A DNA stretch of 5,720 nucleotides. Source: Bacteroidota bacterium (GTDB lineage Bacteria; Bacteroidota; Bacteroidia; Bacteroidales; FEN-979). The DNA is taken from the NCBI GenBank assembly GCA_026391755.1, contig JAPLDN010000313.1, forward strand, positions 1-5,720, given 5' to 3'. Shown piece by piece: positions 5,305 to 5,720 of this stretch. A program made the translations under genes and the position numbers. The notes under the pieces are model-generated. The model was not told where the DNA came from, did no database searches, and saw only the letters and a program-made list of their open reading frames with translations. The first letter of the stretch is position 1, and each line of letters opens with the position of its first letter.

Positions 5305-5720
5305 ATGTCCAGAACAAATTTCGATTCATTATTGGAAGCCGGTGTCCATTTCGGCCATCTCAGGAGGAAATGGAATCCCGCAATGGCTCCTTACATCTTC
5401 ATGGAAAGGAATGGCATTCATATCATCGATCTTTACAAAACAATTGCCAAGATCGATGAGGCTGCCGCCGCCCTTAAACAAATCTCCAAATCAGGCAAAC
5501 GTATACTCTTTGTTGCTACAAAAAAGCAGGCAAAGGAAATCGTCGCCGAGCAGGTGAAAAGGGTCAATATGCCATATGTAACCGAGCGCTGGCCCGGTGG
5601 TATGCTTACTAACTTCGCAACCATCAGGAAAGCAGTCCGCAAAATGGTCTCTATTGATAAACTGATGACCAGCCCTTCATATAACAATCTGTCAAAGAAG
5701 GAACGCCTTACTATCACACG
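5305..5720 (+). CDS. rpsB: 30S ribosomal protein S2, 3'-truncated by window edge
   Basis: S2 sits on the solvent side of the 30S subunit between head and body. The 138 codons visible begin MSRTNFDSLLEAGVHFGHLRRKWNPAM, with the conserved AGVHFGH motif at residues 12-18. IHIIDLYKT and ILFVATKKQAKE follow, and then the ERWPGGMLTNF motif (about 94-104), all diagnostic of S2. The reading frame is open at the right edge; full-length S2 is about 240-280 residues, so roughly half is missing from view. The gene starts 27 bp after rpsI with no promoter element between them, so it is the third gene of the operon. In this phylum tsf (elongation factor Ts) usually follows. Confidence 0.97.
   Translation, partial: MSRTNFDSLLEAGVHFGHLRRKWNPAMAPYIFMERNGIHIIDLYKTIAKIDEAAAALKQISKSGKRILFVATKKQAKEIVAEQVKRVNMPYVTERWPGGMLTNFATIRKAVRKMVSIDKLMTSPSYNNLSKKERLTIT

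Noticed and set aside
5433..5717. 94-codon minus-strand open frame
   Set aside because: It is antisense to rpsB, which is clearly coding across the same bases.

Overview
The window looks like a chromosomal segment of a Bacteroidota bacterium, probably from the Bacteroidales/Marinilabiliales side. Four things point there: the L13 protein begins with the Bacteroidota-type N-terminus (MDTLSYKTISANK...), the ribosomal genes run rplM-rpsI-rpsB, there is a GldA-type ABC ATPase, and the recognisable promoters carry the Bacteroidota -7 element TAnnTTTG. The genes lack Shine-Dalgarno sequences, which also fits that phylum. This assignment is inferred from sequence features, not from a database search.

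Left part, positions 1-4416, all on the minus strand. Read in the direction of transcription: a DUF4143-type AAA ATPase with an altered active site (4416-3073), a small three-helix membrane protein of unknown function (3008-2763), a lone GldA-like ABC transporter ATPase (2645-1695), S-adenosylmethionine synthetase metK (1546-200), and the start of a CYTH/triphosphate tunnel metalloenzyme gene that runs off the left edge (156-1). The gap between gldA and metK holds a good match to a SAM-II (SAM-alpha) riboswitch directly behind a TAnnTTTG promoter element. metK therefore appears to be feedback-controlled by its own product. The gap upstream of gldA holds ten degenerate 7-bp units in perfect register, just downstream of a second TAnnTTTG element.

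Right part, positions 4417-5720, plus strand. A promoter at 4494-4525 reads into the ribosomal operon rplM (L13), rpsI (S9), rpsB (S2, cut by the right edge). rplM is not intact. Its first 47 or so codons and its last 60 or so codons are both clearly L13, but about 40 central codons are missing and the two parts are in different frames. L13 is a core ribosomal protein, so this is either an assembly or sequencing defect or a real lesion compensated by another copy.

Most of the window is ordinary housekeeping sequence. The points that deserve a second look are the SAM-II/metK leader with a possible alternative hairpin, the rplM lesion, the loss of key acidic residues in both domains of the DUF4143 ATPase, and the heptad repeat in the gldA leader. 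I saw no mobile element, CRISPR array, tRNA or rRNA, and no convincing previously undescribed multi-gene system.
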